Assembly (NCBI GenBank): GCA_963932245.1 | Contig: OZ010744.1 | Location: forward strand, 117,448,815 to 117,512,814 | DNA length: 64,000 nt | Source: Tachinus rufipes | Taxonomy: Eukaryota > Arthropoda > Insecta > Coleoptera > Staphylinidae | Reading direction: 5' to 3' | In this document: positions 1-11,800 of the stretch, piece by piece | Layout: every line of letters begins with the position of its first letter | How positions within the stretch are numbered: position 1 is the first letter of the stretch | Program-made: the position numbers and the translations under genes | Notes under the pieces: generated by a model | The model's input: the letters and a program-made list of their open reading frames with translations, nothing else | Database searches by the model: none | Told to the model about the DNA's origin: nothing

Positions 1-1171
1 ACCAATGACTGGCAATAATAGCTTAGTAATTATTATTATTATCTTTTTTGAATCCATATTTTAAACCCACTACAAAAAATAAAGCGCTGAGTCATGTTAT
101 CATAAACTCTGTATACGATTGCTTGATAGCAAATATCTCTTATCAGTTACAATAAAGTTTGGTACATTAAATTACAATTTATTATTATACATCTCATGCA
201 CTATTGTAAAATTTATAAAAGTTTTGTGAATTTAATTAATATATAATAATATAACAAAGGGAGATTCTTGTTTATTTCAATTATCTTAATTGCAAACAAA
301 TAGGGGTGTGTAGGAATCCGGGGCATGAATATTTGCATAGTTATAGGCGCGCACTTGGGTTTTTTATTTAGCATTATTTTTTAATAATTTATTTGTTCTA
401 TTTTCAATTTAATTTAAAAATTTATTTTACCCTGGATTGGGTGTCGAGATTATTTATTATTTAAAGTCGCTCTATTTCTGCTGCGAGCTTAATCACAGAC
501 GTCAGAGGTTAAGACACTATTTTGCATTATTATTATGTAAATTGTTTAATGCATGTTTAATACTGATCACAAATTAAACCCTGAACTATATTTAGATAAT
601 TTTTTATTCATTAAAGGTTTAAATAAAAATTACTTATTACCATAACTAGTTTTTAATTCATATCATGTGTAAAATAATTAAATTAATTTTTTTATTAAAA
701 TCTAATTGTATTTTTATTCAATAATATTAAGGCTTGGTTAATACATCAACTAATTACCCAATCAATATTTATGTAATATACGACTCACCTCTAATTCCTA
801 AAAAAATATAAATTAACAAAGCACAAATTATTATCCTTGCACAATCAACCGCACAAATGAGTTTTTTTTTTGCTGTGAGGAGCAACAATATCCGCACACT
901 CACTACAGCGATGCTCGAGCGAATGAGTTGTTTACATTTAAACCCATCAACAGGCGCCGATTAAATAATTTATAATAACCGAGATAAATACGTGTCACTT
1001 ATATTATATTTCAGCGTTGCGCGTTATCTTGCAATTATTGCCGAGTGCACATATCGGGATTAATTGTTATGTTAACGGAACAAAACATGAATCAATTTTT
1101 ATCATTCCCCGATATTGATTTATTTAGTCATTAGGTTCTTATGTAACCTTGTAGTTTCATGCATATAATTC
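1..1171. other. AT-rich intergenic or intronic DNA, no gene seen
   Basis: Low-complexity AT-rich sequence with no coding-like reading frame on either strand. Because PIH1D1 downstream lacks its first exon, part or all of this stretch may be PIH1D1 intron. I found no convincing initial exon here, which would need to end one base into a glycine codon before a GT donor. Confidence 0.5.
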
Positions 1172-1173
1172 TA

Positions 1174-1378
1174 CAGGGAGTTTATAAATGAATGGGATTA
1201 TGTAATCACTTTAAATATGCCGCCTTTTTAAAATCGTCCACTCTATACTACATGTTTTCATATGTTTGCTTGACAGCTGCCAAAGTTGATCTGTCAAAAC
1301 AAATAGTTTAGTGAACAATTTAAAAAAAGCGGCACATTTAAAGTGATTACACAATCCCATTCATTTAAAAACTCCCTG
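1174..1378. mobile_element. Tc1/mariner-type MITE with long terminal inverted repeats
   Basis: A 205-bp element bounded by inverted repeats that begin CAGGGAGTTT and extend about 60 bp on each side, with a few mismatches. Both ends sit next to a TA dinucleotide (1172-1173 and 1379-1380), the target-site duplication expected of Tc1/mariner transposases. The interior is only about 80 bp and has no reading frame, so this is a non-autonomous MITE that would need a transposase from elsewhere. The two arms are still very similar, suggesting insertion was not ancient. Confidence 0.88.
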
Positions 1379-1440
1379 TATTACAAGGTGTGGTAAAAAA
1401 CATTGAAATACTAGTCGTATAAGAATCCATGTGTAGACAT

Positions 1441-1730
1441 TGTAAATTAATACAAGAATATTTATATAATATTAGTATCCATTGAATATAGATCAGTTTA
1501 AAAACAGGTAGCGCTATGAGTAATATGGGAAATTTATGAATTACGGTAGCGCTACCAGTTGTATCATTGGAAATTAATACAAGAATATTTGTACATTATA
1601 GATTCTAGTATTAATATCAGAACCCATTTGGTATAGCCAAGTTTAAAGCCCGGTAGCGCTATGAGCCATACCGAAAATTCAGTTTGCCAACATGAAAATT
1701 TGCTTTAAATTACGGTAGCGCTACCTTATT
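1441..1730. repeat. Two diverged repeat units with GGTAGCGCTACC palindromes
   Basis: Two related segments, each beginning near the shared words AAATTAATACAAGAATATTT (1443 and 1570). Each contains two copies of the 12-bp palindrome or its variant: 1507-1518 and 1652-1663 read GGTAGCGCTATG, while 1545-1556 and 1714-1725 read the perfect palindrome GGTAGCGCTACC. The same palindrome recurs between 6646 and 8417. Function is unknown. Confidence 0.75.
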
Positions 1731-1739
1731 ACATCTAGC

Positions 1740-3078
1740 TAATTACACCTTTTAGAATGCGATAGTTGTATTTTATTTTGTTATATGTGGGAGAACAGTT
1801 GACTAGTAATTTCTAATTCATCTTATGCGATGTATGATCTCTTAATACACTATACAATAAAAATCCAGCAATCTACAAACTAGTTTATTGCCCGCATGTT
1901 TTAACAAGTTATGTAACATTTTAATTGAGTGCATTTAAAGGAATTAATATCATCATCATTATTAGTGATGCATCCAATTTGGTCAACCATGCGACATCAA
2001 TATTATATCACAATGAATGATTATTACACAACATTTCTATTCAGAATTAATCCACTCTCACAATAATTGCTGTTTTAACGGGATTTTTTTGTTATTTTAT
2101 AACACGTGAAGTGTAGTACTCGTAATTCCAGCTATAAATAAAAACATGATATGCACATTATTAGATGTTACATAAAATGCATATAATGTTTATAATTTAT
2201 GTATTCCTATAATTAAATAGATTATGGGTTTATTTATAGCTTGTTTTATGTGTACAATTTTACTTATTAATTGGTGTAATGTTTATGAATCGAAGAATCA
2301 TTACAAACGATTGCACCATTTTACGAAAATGATGCTTTGCGGCTCTAGGGCGGAAAATCCTTTACCGAACAAGGACGGAAAATAATATTTTTTTATTAAT
2401 TTGCAAAAAATCGTTTTTTTTTATAATCGTAATTGTGTCCGGTATTTATTCAATACAATGCAACGATTACATATGTTTTTAATTAAATTATTAAGCCTGC
2501 TTTTAAAATAACTCTTTGAGCAAACATCTTATTTAAAACAATTAAAATTCAATTATAAAATTGCGCAACGTTGTTTAGTTTTCGCCTGACCTTCATCTCT
2601 GTGTTCTCATCGGCTTATGCATATCCAGTTAAGTAAATAATTTTTAAAACCGACGATTCATACTGTGGGCAATATTGTGAAATTGTTGTTCGGCATGATA
2701 ATATCTGATATCAGACACTGTAGGTTTTATCTAATATTAAATATAATCGATACTGACATCATTGTTATATGAAATGTATGATTTTATCAGGTATTAGTTA
2801 TCAATATTGATAAATAAACACGGTTCAATACACATACATAATTATAATTTATTAATTAATAAAAATTACATACACATCGCAACTATTTATGGCACGACGA
2901 GTTTAAGTTAAATATCAGTGCTGATTCAATGTTTATTTTGTGTTACTACATAGCATGTCATAACCTGATTAGATGCAAATTAGGAATATTGAAATTCGAA
3001 GTTTCGAAATATAATAGGGAATTGATGTGTGAATGTTACGGTTAAATGTAAAATAGTTGTGATGCTTTGGGAAAATGA
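1740..3078. other. AT-rich DNA, nothing recognised
   Basis: No gene, RNA gene or clear repeat was recognised here. Reading frames are short and of low complexity. It may lie inside the first intron of PIH1D1. Confidence 0.5.
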
Positions 3079-3141
3079 TTTATAGCTGCCCTAGGGCTTT
3101 ACAATAAAAATAATATTTTGCTCGTGCGGCAAAACCTAAGT

Positions 3142-3313
3142 GTGCTGCAATCAATGGTTTTCTGCCCTTGATACTTAATATACTATTTTTTGCAATTTTT
3201 ATTTGGAAAAATCTTACAAAAAATAGTCGTAAGCACCAACTAGGAGAAATATTTGCATTACTCGCTTTGTTCGTGCTGCAAACAGTGCTTTCCTGCACTT
3301 GATACTTAATATA
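3142..3313. repeat. Dispersed repeat, two tandem copies
   Basis: Two copies (3142-3182 and 3273-3313) of a roughly 41-bp sequence running from GTGCTGCAA to TTGATACTTAATATA. A third copy lies on the opposite strand at 32290-32330, inside an intron of the AP-1 gamma gene. This makes it a dispersed family, probably the end of a transposable element. The 72-codon minus-strand frame covering these copies (3080-3298) follows the repeat and is not called as a gene. Confidence 0.65.
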
Positions 3314-3395
3314 CCACTATAGTCACATTTCTATTATTAGATAATCATATTATTCAAATTCGTTCATACTTTTAAATTTTCATTATTTATTTCAG

Positions 3396-4441
3396 GATTC
3401 TGTATCAAAACCAAACAACTAAACTCCGATAAAAAAATCTTCATCAACATCTGCCAAACTGATGCAATTCCAGCACCCAAAGACATAACAGAATTTGAGC
3501 TTCAGGAAATCCTCGACACCGATGAAATATGCGATTTTCGCGTACCCATGAGCATCGGCGACGTACGCAAAGAGCTCGACAAAAAGGGCGAAGAATCAAC
3601 TGTCTGCGATATTGCCATCCATCCTGCTTTCTTTCAAAAAATTGAGAAGTTGCGCTCGTTCAAAGAATTCTTCATCGCAGTTGCGTTCGAAGGGCTTAAA
3701 GAGAAATTCAAAATAGAGACGCAGGATGAGAAAATTATTTTGAAGAATAGAAAAGCGATGGGGAATTTGCAAACGCATAGGATAATGCAGAGGGAAATTG
3801 ATCAGAAAATGGGGAAGGTTTCTGCTTTACCTACTGTCGATGAGATTTTGAATAGGGGTGATGGGAAGGCTAAAGTTATTGAGGTGATTTCTGATAAGGA
3901 AATGAAGGAGCCTGAATATAGGCTGGTTAGGAAATTGGGTGAAAAGGATGTAGTCTATGCTGAAGTTTATTTGCCGTACTTGGTAAGTTATTTTTTATAG
4001 AGACCAAATATATGAGATTTATTTATTAAATTAAGTAACTACAGTAATCCCAGTACAGCGTGGCCGGTATAATAGGCAACTTAATATACACGAAAAGATT
4101 GTTTGCTTTGTTGCACTCGCAAATCGTGCTTACATTTCGCTCAAAGACCATCTTTAACTTATTTAGATACATGAAGCATGCTGACATTCCTTTTGATTGA
4201 TTCCAGACTTCTTCAAAAGATCTATCAGTCGATTTAGGTGAAGACAGAATCATATTGGAATCCAGTAAGGGGAATTACTTCCTGGACATCTTCCACGAAT
4301 ACATGATAGACCAAAGTAATTCACATTCCAATTTCAATAAGGACACTAAAGTAGGTATAAAACGGGTTACAAATAATAATTAATTAAAAATTCTTTTTAT
4401 TTCAGTTTTTAACAATAACAATGCCAATTAAAACTTGCTAA
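3396..4441 (+). CDS. PIH1D1: PIH1 domain-containing protein 1 (R2TP/PAQosome subunit), 5' end missing
   Basis: Three exons are visible: 3396-3982, 4207-4350 and 4406-4441 (TAA at 4439-4441). Phases match at each junction (acceptors ttcag/ttccag/ttcag, donors gtaagt and gtaggt). They encode 254 residues. Human PIH1D1 has about 290, so roughly 35-40 N-terminal residues lie in an exon not found here. The first visible residues (GFCIKTK..., then KKIFINICQ) start the PIH domain. The lysines of IKT and KKIF align with the human Lys57 and Lys64 that bind phosphorylated acidic DSDD-type motifs such as that of TELO2. The last 80 or so residues (YAEVYLPYL, LSVDLGEDRIILES, FLTITMPI) are the CS-like domain. 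In the family this protein joins RPAP3 and RUVBL1/2 to assemble PIKKs, RNA polymerase II and box C/D snoRNPs with HSP90. The ATG at 3548 is internal to the PIH domain and is not the real start. Confidence 0.92.
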
Positions 4442-4843
4442 GATAACAGCAGTAAATACATTTTTGATTGTCAGTAGATCCTTAACCAATTCTTTTGTAA
4501 TCTTTGTTTGTATTATTATTATTACATAAAATACCCCGAGTAGAATTTTCTTTTAAAACCTGATAAATTTCAATTCTAATTTTAGGCCTATTTGTTCAAC
4601 AATCTACTTACTACTGCACATATGGCTAAGTTGGTTCAACGAAATGAAGTTCAATTAAAGTCAATCATTCTATTAGATTGGTTAATATTGTATTTTCAGT
4701 GATTTAGTATAGCTGTAATGGGATAAAGGTAAGTCTATACAGTATTTTTGAACTATAGGTTTCATTAGAAATCAAGAAACAATTTGTTTTATGTTGTATG
4801 CGGTTAGATGCAATTTTTTCTTCGATTTGTTCGTTGATCAAAA
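4442..4843. other. Short 3' flank of PIH1D1, no gene
   Basis: AT-rich DNA presumably holding the PIH1D1 3' UTR. I did not see a canonical AATAAA close behind the stop codon. Short minus-strand frames here are not supported by composition or similarity. Confidence 0.4.
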
Positions 4844-5661
4844 TGGCGCAGTCGGTAGGTAAAATATTTTGTCTTCCCGTTTCGTTCAAGCTGATATTCT
4901 TCTATTTGTTTATTGAAGTAAATTGGCGCAGTCAGTAGGTGGACGGAGATTATGTCTGCTACAGTTTGGATCGGTGCCAAAATAATGTTGCCTAAAACCA
5001 GTGTTTCTCCTGATATGTTCGACAGTGGCACCGAAATGGCGAAGTCGGGAGGTAAACAGATCTTGTTCGGAGTTTGGTTCAGGTTAACTGGAAACGTGTA
5101 TATTTTGTTCTTTAAAGGAAAAATATAATTGTTTATGCTGTTTCTTATTCGATCGAAAAAGTTTGCTAAGGTACCTAAATAATGTATTTGTCCTGATATG
5201 TCCCGGGATAGGCATAGGCACCGAAATGGCGCAGTTTTCTTTCTGGTAGCAGAGAGTATCCTGTAAGGTCGTAGTTGAGGTCGATGGTTCCATAGTGGGC
5301 ACGTAATTATACTCTTCGCAACGGTCGTTTGCAGTGATCTTGGCATCGACGTAGTCTCAGCTTATTCCAGGTCCTCCTTTGACCGTTGTGAGTATGCACA
5401 TCATCTGTTGATGTCAACGGCAAGAATTATGTTGTCCAAAGCCAGTGTGTCCTGATAGGTTTAATCTAATATTCCTTTTTGATTCTTTTGTAGAAGGCAA
5501 TGGTGTTCGACATAGGAACCGAAATGGCGCAGTCTATAGGTGGAATGATTCTTCTTTGATAGACATCATGTCTGATGCAGTTTAGTCAGGTATCAAAACC
5601 ATTGTTTGTTTTGGTATTCATATTTTCGGCATATACACCGAATTGGCGCAGTCGGTAGGTG
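4844..5661 (+). repeat. Cluster of six tRNA-Ser-type primer-binding-site sequences
   Basis: TGGCGCAGTCGGTAGGT or close variants occur at 4844, 4924, 5037, 5227 (only TGGCGCAGT), 5525 and 5645, usually preceded by GCACCGAAA or AAA. The first 16 bases are complementary to the CCA-tailed 3' end of animal tRNA-Ser, the primer used by 17.6/297-like Ty3/gypsy elements. Sequence after each site is also partly shared: 4844 and 5037 align without gaps for about 50 bp, and the segments after 4940 and 5541 share GTCTGNTNCAGTTT. No gag or pol frame is present. This looks like repeated fragments of an LTR-element leader, not an intact retrotransposon. The same string also resembles a pol III A box (TGGCNNAGTNGG), so a tRNA-related SINE is an alternative. 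Confidence 0.6.
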
Positions 5662-5674
5662 GACAGTTTTTTTT

Positions 5675-6200
5675 TTCTCTAGTATATTCAATTCTAAGAG
5701 TTGTGATATGTCTTGTACGAGGGACTAAAAGTAAAGTTTTGAACCTTTGGGATTGTTAGGTTCTCTTTCAGGAGTTTTTGGTTTTCTCATGGGGGCCGAG
5801 TATAGTATATTCAATTCTAGGATGGAATACTCATGTTCGAGGGACTAAAATTTTGCCTCCATGTGGCGTGGCTAACACATCTTTGAACATGTATGTTCAT
5901 TATAGACATCTTTAGGATTTTTAGGTCCTCGCATGGGGGGTGTAGAATATACTAATACTATATTCAATTCCAAGATGGAGCTCTATTAGAGAAGTACCTG
6001 CGATTGACATGTATAGGAGCGAATGAAGAATGCAGCGATGAAATTGTTCTCGTAATCATCGCCAATGAACAAATGTATACGTTGTTTACCAGAACAGGAA
6101 GGACAAATTCCAGAACGAATGTCCAATCCCATCAACTTGAAATTGAATATACTATAGCATCTTCTCTTGAATAGAATGCTCGTATCTCTTTCGGTCCTTG
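5675..6200. repeat. Degenerate repeats sharing a TATATTCAATTC motif
   Basis: Three related segments near 5683, 5808 and 5960 contain TATATTCAATTCTAAG or a variant. Two are followed by GAGGGACTAAAA, and a GGGGG run sits before the second and third. They continue directly from the primer-binding-site cluster and are probably part of the same degraded LTR element. No reading frame is supported. Confidence 0.4.
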
Positions 6201-6645
6201 ACTTGGAACAGTGTTGCCAATCTTCGCAAAATAAAGTACCTCATTCTGATAATTTTATTAAAAAAAAACTGTACAAATGATTAAATAACAGAAGTTTGCA
6301 TTTTAATAAATACAATATGGAAAAACCAATATTTTATCAGATTTGAATTATTCCATATGCATAACTTTAGTGAACACTTGAAAATTTGTGCCCTAATACA
6401 TCATCAGAGATAGTATTTGCTGTATTAAACTACAATGACTAATTTTGTTTGTTTATTGTATTGCAATGGTGCCAATTTAATATTAAATAAACTTCTTTCT
6501 TAACATCTAATTTGATTTAGAGCTTACTATAATTTGACACTTCTATTTGTTTAGACAAAAGTCAATAGAGTCCCAATTATATTTTGACTTAAATAGGAAC
6601 ATGTGTTTAACAAATTTATTGAAAAATACATTAAATTTTGGATGC

Positions 6646-8417
6646 GGTAGCGCTACTCGTCATTAAATTTAGGTTCAAAAATTTGATAACGGTAGCGCTA
6701 CTCAAAAAAAACTATTTTTGTATTGTCTTTGTCGTAAAATTGGGGCTCTACTTATGCTATAATTTAATTTTCAAACATAAATCTAATTCTAAATTTAAAA
6801 AAAAGACTAATTAAAGCCATTATGGCTGGCAGGCACTTTATTAAAAGACGAGCGTGTGCTTTTCAACGTATTTACAAATAGCGGACTTAATGGATTTCAA
6901 AAGAAAACTGCGTATAGATAATTTTAATAAAATTGGTGCCGGTAGCGCTACTTGCAATATTGAAATCTGATTGAAAACAATTTTTTGTTAATGAAATTCT
7001 TAATATTTCGATTTTTTTTTTTTGGGTTCCAATACTTGTGATGATTTAAGTTTATAATCATTTTAGGATAAGGTAGCATATAATTTTTACATTTTGAATT
7101 GTCAAAAAAAATCTGGAGCACTATTCGTGCTTTTTAAACATACTTATCCGGTAGCGCTACTCGGTAAGTGTAATTTTAAAATTAAAAGAAAAAATAAGGT
7201 AGCGCTACTTCGTTAGTGCTATCTTTCAATCGTGGACACGTCATTAATAATCTTTTTAAGCTGATATGACAGTTTAAAATTGCAGTTTTCTCATGAAATG
7301 TCATTATCGTTACGTACGTTAATTCCTATATAATAACTTGTGGAAGATCACGTATAAATAAATAATATGGCATTTAATTCAAAAAGTTAAAATAAATATG
7401 GAAGAATGTACCTTAGTTGGATCCGTGACAAATAACAAAGCATGTCCGCGGAGCTAATCCTGCGGGCCCGTCGACATGCCATGTTATTTGAATCATGATT
7501 TATATCTACATTAATCTATATAGATAAATACTAAGCAATCGTTAATTCTACTTTGATTGATATGTCGATTAAAAATTTATTGCTAGTAATAAAATTCTAA
7601 GTCGTAATATGCTGTGCAACTACAATTTAAGTGGATTTTACCTGAAAATTGGCTTTGGTTTTGATTGTTTACCGAAAATGTTGCTTATGTACTAATCAGC
7701 AGGGCCGTTTGTTATTAAAACTTTGAGAGAAACAACCAATAAAGTGATGGTAGCGCTACTCGTCAGAAAGAAAATTGCTATTTATCCATATTTTAATGTA
7801 ATATGGAATTAAATCATTAATATGTTGGCAGATTACGTTTAAGTACATTCTTTCAACGGTAGCGCTACTCAACATTTTTTTAAAGAACGGTAGCGTTACT
7901 ACGTTGCAATAGTTCTTTACTAGCCATTTTTGTTTAGTGTTAAGAAGTACGGTAGCGCTACTAGCAACATTATATCTTTGCAACAAGATTTTTGTACATG
8001 TTTAAACTGAAAAAAAGCCATAGTTTGTTTAATTTAATGACAACTTTAAGAAGTTATGCGTCATTTAGAAGAGAATTCAAATGACATTTTTCAATTTATT
8101 TTGAAAAAATAGGCTTTTCTTTTTAGGCGAACTAAATATTTCAATGAATGGTAGTGCTACCGGCTATAAAATTTGTTGTATAGTTTATGTAATTTTTTTA
8201 TTGTTCGCATCTTCAAATATCGGTAGCGCTACTCGTTATTGAATTCACAATGATTTAAGTCACTAAATCGTATTTTTTCGGGTTACAGTTGCTCACCACG
8301 GAATTTTCTGTCTTTTAACTACAAGTAAGAATCGGTAGCTACTATTTTTCATTAAATTTGTAATCTTATTGGTTTACCTTTAGTGCTACCGGCTCCGACA
8401 CGATTTGGTAGCGCTAC
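6646..8417. repeat. Cluster of about 14 GGTAGCGCTACY palindromes
   Basis: The core GGTAGCGCTACT, a 12-mer whose first 11 bases belong to a perfect palindrome, recurs at 6646, 6691, 6941, 7150, 7198, 7749, 7858, 7951 and 8222, often followed by CG. Single-change variants occur at 7889 (GGTAGCGTTAC), 8150 (GGTAGTGCTACC), 8334 (GGTAGCTAC), about 8379 (TAGTGCTACC) and 8406 (GGTAGCGCTACG). The sequence between copies is AT-rich and mostly not repeated, so this is not a simple tandem satellite. It lies between the convergent 3' ends of PIH1D1 and the S1P phosphatase gene. Function is unknown. Confidence 0.8.
7429..7490. other. 62-bp inverted repeat with a GC-rich loop
   Basis: Arms 7429-7446 and 7473-7490 are 18 bp with two mismatches (CAAATAACAAAGCATGTC against the complement of GACATGCCATGTTATTTG). 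They enclose 26 bp that is far richer in GC than the surrounding sequence (CGCGGAGCTAATCCTGCGGG is part of it). It could fold as a stem-loop RNA or be a degraded palindromic element. No known RNA family was recognised. Confidence 0.5.
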
Positions 8418-8801
8418 GTTTAATATTTTCTTATACTTTCGCAACCATTACAAAAACATTTTACAGGTGTAGACAGGGCTTTAGATTGTTTGCACTCAAA
8501 GTTTCAATTTATATTATGCAATCTTGTATTTCAGGTACAAAAAATACTATTATCAAATGGAAATATTAGTTATCACAATATACATAAAAATTTATGTATT
8601 TTTAACAAATTGATGAGAAACATTTATTATTGACTGACTTCAGATAAATCACAAAGCCCTGCTGCAATTTTAATTAATTACTAAAACTAATTAATTACTA
8701 TTTGGTGCATAGTAATATCGCAATTATTCATTTGTATCACTTTTTTTTTAATTTTATTGCTGTATTCATTGTAATTGCGCTCACTAACCTTTTCGCTATT
8801 C

Positions 8802-8807
8802 TTTATT
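8802..8807 (-). terminator. Candidate poly(A) signal of the S1P phosphatase gene
   Basis: AATAAA on the minus strand, about 37 nt past the stop codon of the phosphatase gene. A second AATAAA lies at 8753-8758. Which one is used cannot be told from sequence. Confidence 0.5.
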
Positions 8808-8843
8808 TATCTAACTTAGATGAAATAAAGAATATCACATTTA

Positions 8844-11800
8844 TCAAATTTCCGTATAAAATGTGGGACGTTCAATATTAAGCAATCGGAAAAGGTGCGG
8901 CGTTAAATATAACATGTTGAAACCGATTGTGCCGTACGTCATGTATTTACAACCCATTTCGATTAGGGTTTTGTATCTAGTTTCTAGTGAGTATTGTGGA
9001 TTCTTCATGGTGTCCACGTTTTGTCTGAAGAGGGCGCAGAATAGATTTATCGAAACTTTTTTCATAATTATGCGCGTTATGGCGATTATCGCTACGCCTA
9101 ATATAGTGCGGATTATGACGCAGAGCATCATGTAATATGAGGGCCAATAGATGGCGTAGGGTGATGATAATTCTGCCGGAGACATGTTTCCTGATTGGTA
9201 GTTTAACCAAGTACCGATGTGGATTCCCACGGTGACTGAGAGTATCATCGCAGTATCACCTCTGTAAAAGAAATTAAGATACTACTATACTATGCTACTA
9301 CTATGCAAACAATTAAAATATAGTTACCTTGTAGGTGTCCATTTATCACTATTCGGATAGTACACAATTAATATAATTGATGATACTAATAACAAAATCG
9401 GTGATGTCGGATTCGTTAATAAATAATTATCTAAATGATCAACAGCTGGTACTAACGGAAACATTAAAACAACTGAAATCACCAATCCCGCAATTATATC
9501 CTGAAATATGACAATTTAAGATGAACCGATTTTGTTTTCTCCATACTTACCAGAACTGTGTGCATTCCGAGATATACGCGACTGACACAAATCACGGTGC
9601 ACCAAACGATGGAAAATGCCAATCCGAATGGAACGTTATACTGATATCTGTTTAATGTAAACAGTAATACCGAAAACGGTATGGATATTCCGACCATCGC
9701 ATGTGTTGATGGCATTCCATATTCTAGGGCCCATTTAGTTTGCAACCTGATTGCTGGATATCCCGGCCTTGGCCATCTTATTATATCTTTTAATGCTTGA
9801 CCTGCAAATAATCATTATATTTATCAAATTATATGGCACGTGGACAATTTTAAATTAATTTTTAATCATGATTTTGAATTGTACTCCTATCCTGTGCTAT
9901 CAATTAGAAATTTGAATTAAATTGTTCGGCCGTTTTCTGGTTTAAACCAAGATACAGTTAGAGAAAAATCATCCTATACAGGTTCAGTGGACATAATCAG
10001 ATAAAGCCCTAAGCTACCCAACACGGCGACCGCAAGCTACTCTCCGCCGCGCTGCAGAGTGTAGTGACCCGTTATCGCGTGTATACATAAACGGATAAGA
10101 AGTAAACCATCAGACATATAATTCAAAAAAGCATAATCACCGAGCCCACAACAACGCCAATAGACAACTCTGAATAGATCGTTGACTGCACACCGAAACC
10201 CAGAAGACACACAACGTTACCTGGGATAAAAACGCAGACGAACACATCACCTGACAAGAAACTTTGGCACACACCCCATCACAAACTACTGAACTTGCTC
10301 CACGATCTGGGGAAACATGGAGAAAGTACCAAACCCAAACTATAAATGTGTGGGCGTCATCTACTTCACTACTAAAGTGCGGTCTACAAGAATTGGTATC
10401 AAAAAATGAGGAATTTGATGCAGGCTTGGATTTGATTGGTATAATATACCATATTTGATCAAAACTTTAAAAATCTAAAATTGATCTAACTATTAAAAAT
10501 CACTTTTTACAGTTTAAATATCACATCTAATGATTGAAATCGTTTAAAAAATGCGATTTTTGCACAATAAGTTTATAAACCATTTAGAAAAATACGTTTT
10601 CTGCAGAAAATTTATTTTAAAACTCATTAATAGTTTAAATGTCGCACAAATGATGCTTGAAGTTTAGCAGGAATCATCAAAACTGTCAAGAAACACTTAA
10701 AAATCGCTTAAAAATGCGATTTATGCAAAATAAACTTAATAATGATTCAAAAAAACATGTTTTCTGCACTAAATTGCCTTTGGCACGCATCTACAAATAA
10801 AATTTTGCACAACTTATGCCTGAAATTTGTCAATAATCAATAAAACCTTTCAAATGCATTTACAGTTTAAATATCGCACAATTAATGCTTAAAACTGATC
10901 AGAAATCAATAAAACTGTTATAAAACACTTAAAAATCGCTCAAAAATGTCTAAAAACCCTGATTTTTCAAAATAAGTTTTAAAATCATTTAGGAAAACAC
11001 GTTTTCCGCACAAATTTGCCTTTGCTAATGCTTGAAATTCGGCAGGAATCAATCAAACTGTTAAGAAACACTAAAAAATCGCTCAAAAATATCGAAAAAT
11101 GCGATTACTGTAAAATAAGTTTAAAAATCATTTAAAAAGAAATGCTTTCTGCGTAAAATTGACTTTGAAACGCATTTTAAGTTTAAATACCGCACGACTA
11201 TTGCTTGAAATTTAGCAGGAATCATTAAAACTGTCAAGAAACACTTAAAAATCGCTTAAAAATGCGCAATAAGTTTAATTGTCATTTAGAAAAATACGTT
11301 TTCTGTACAAAATTGCCTTTGAAACGCATTTATAGTTTAATGTAGCACAGAAAATGCTTGAAATTTGGCAGGAATTAAGTGTTTTTCAACAATTTACTGT
11401 AAAAAACGCTCAAAAATTACCAAAAAAATGCGATTTCTTCCCAATAAGTTTAAAAATAGTTTAGAATAATACGTTTTCTGACCTTGGAACGCATTTACAG
11501 TTTAAATATCGCATAACTATTTCTTGAAATTTAGCAGAAATCAATAAAACTGTTAAAAAACACTTAAAAATCGCTCAAAAAATATCGAAAAATGCGATTA
11601 TTGTAAAATAAGTTTAAAAATCATTTAAAAAGAAATGCTTTCTGCGTAAAATTGACTTTGAAAGGCATTTTAAGTTTAAATATCGCACGACTATTGATTA
11701 ATTATCATTTAGAAAAATACGTTTTCTGTTTAAAATTGCCTTTGAAACGCATTTATACTTTAATGTAGCACAGCTAATGCTTGAAATTTGGCAGGAATTG

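Noticed and set aside
3080..3298. 72-codon minus-strand frame
   Set aside because: It coincides with two copies of a dispersed repeat and has no recognisable domain.
3548..4000. PIH1D1 starting at the ATG at 3548
   Set aside because: The frame is open upstream to the acceptor at 3395 and encodes the first 50 residues of the PIH domain, including its ligand-binding lysines, so this ATG is internal. The frame end at 4000 reads through the donor at 3983.
4804..5346. 180-codon minus-strand frame, the longest in the window outside real exons
   Set aside because: It covers the primer-binding-site repeat cluster; the peptide has no domain, and the repeats explain its openness. It could be part of a degraded element, but not a gene I can support.
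4844..5661. An intact Ty3/gypsy retrotransposon
   Set aside because: No gag, protease, reverse transcriptase or integrase frame and no paired LTRs could be found around the primer-binding sites.
8863..9135. 90-codon plus-strand frame
   Set aside because: It is the antisense shadow of the last exon of the S1P phosphatase gene.
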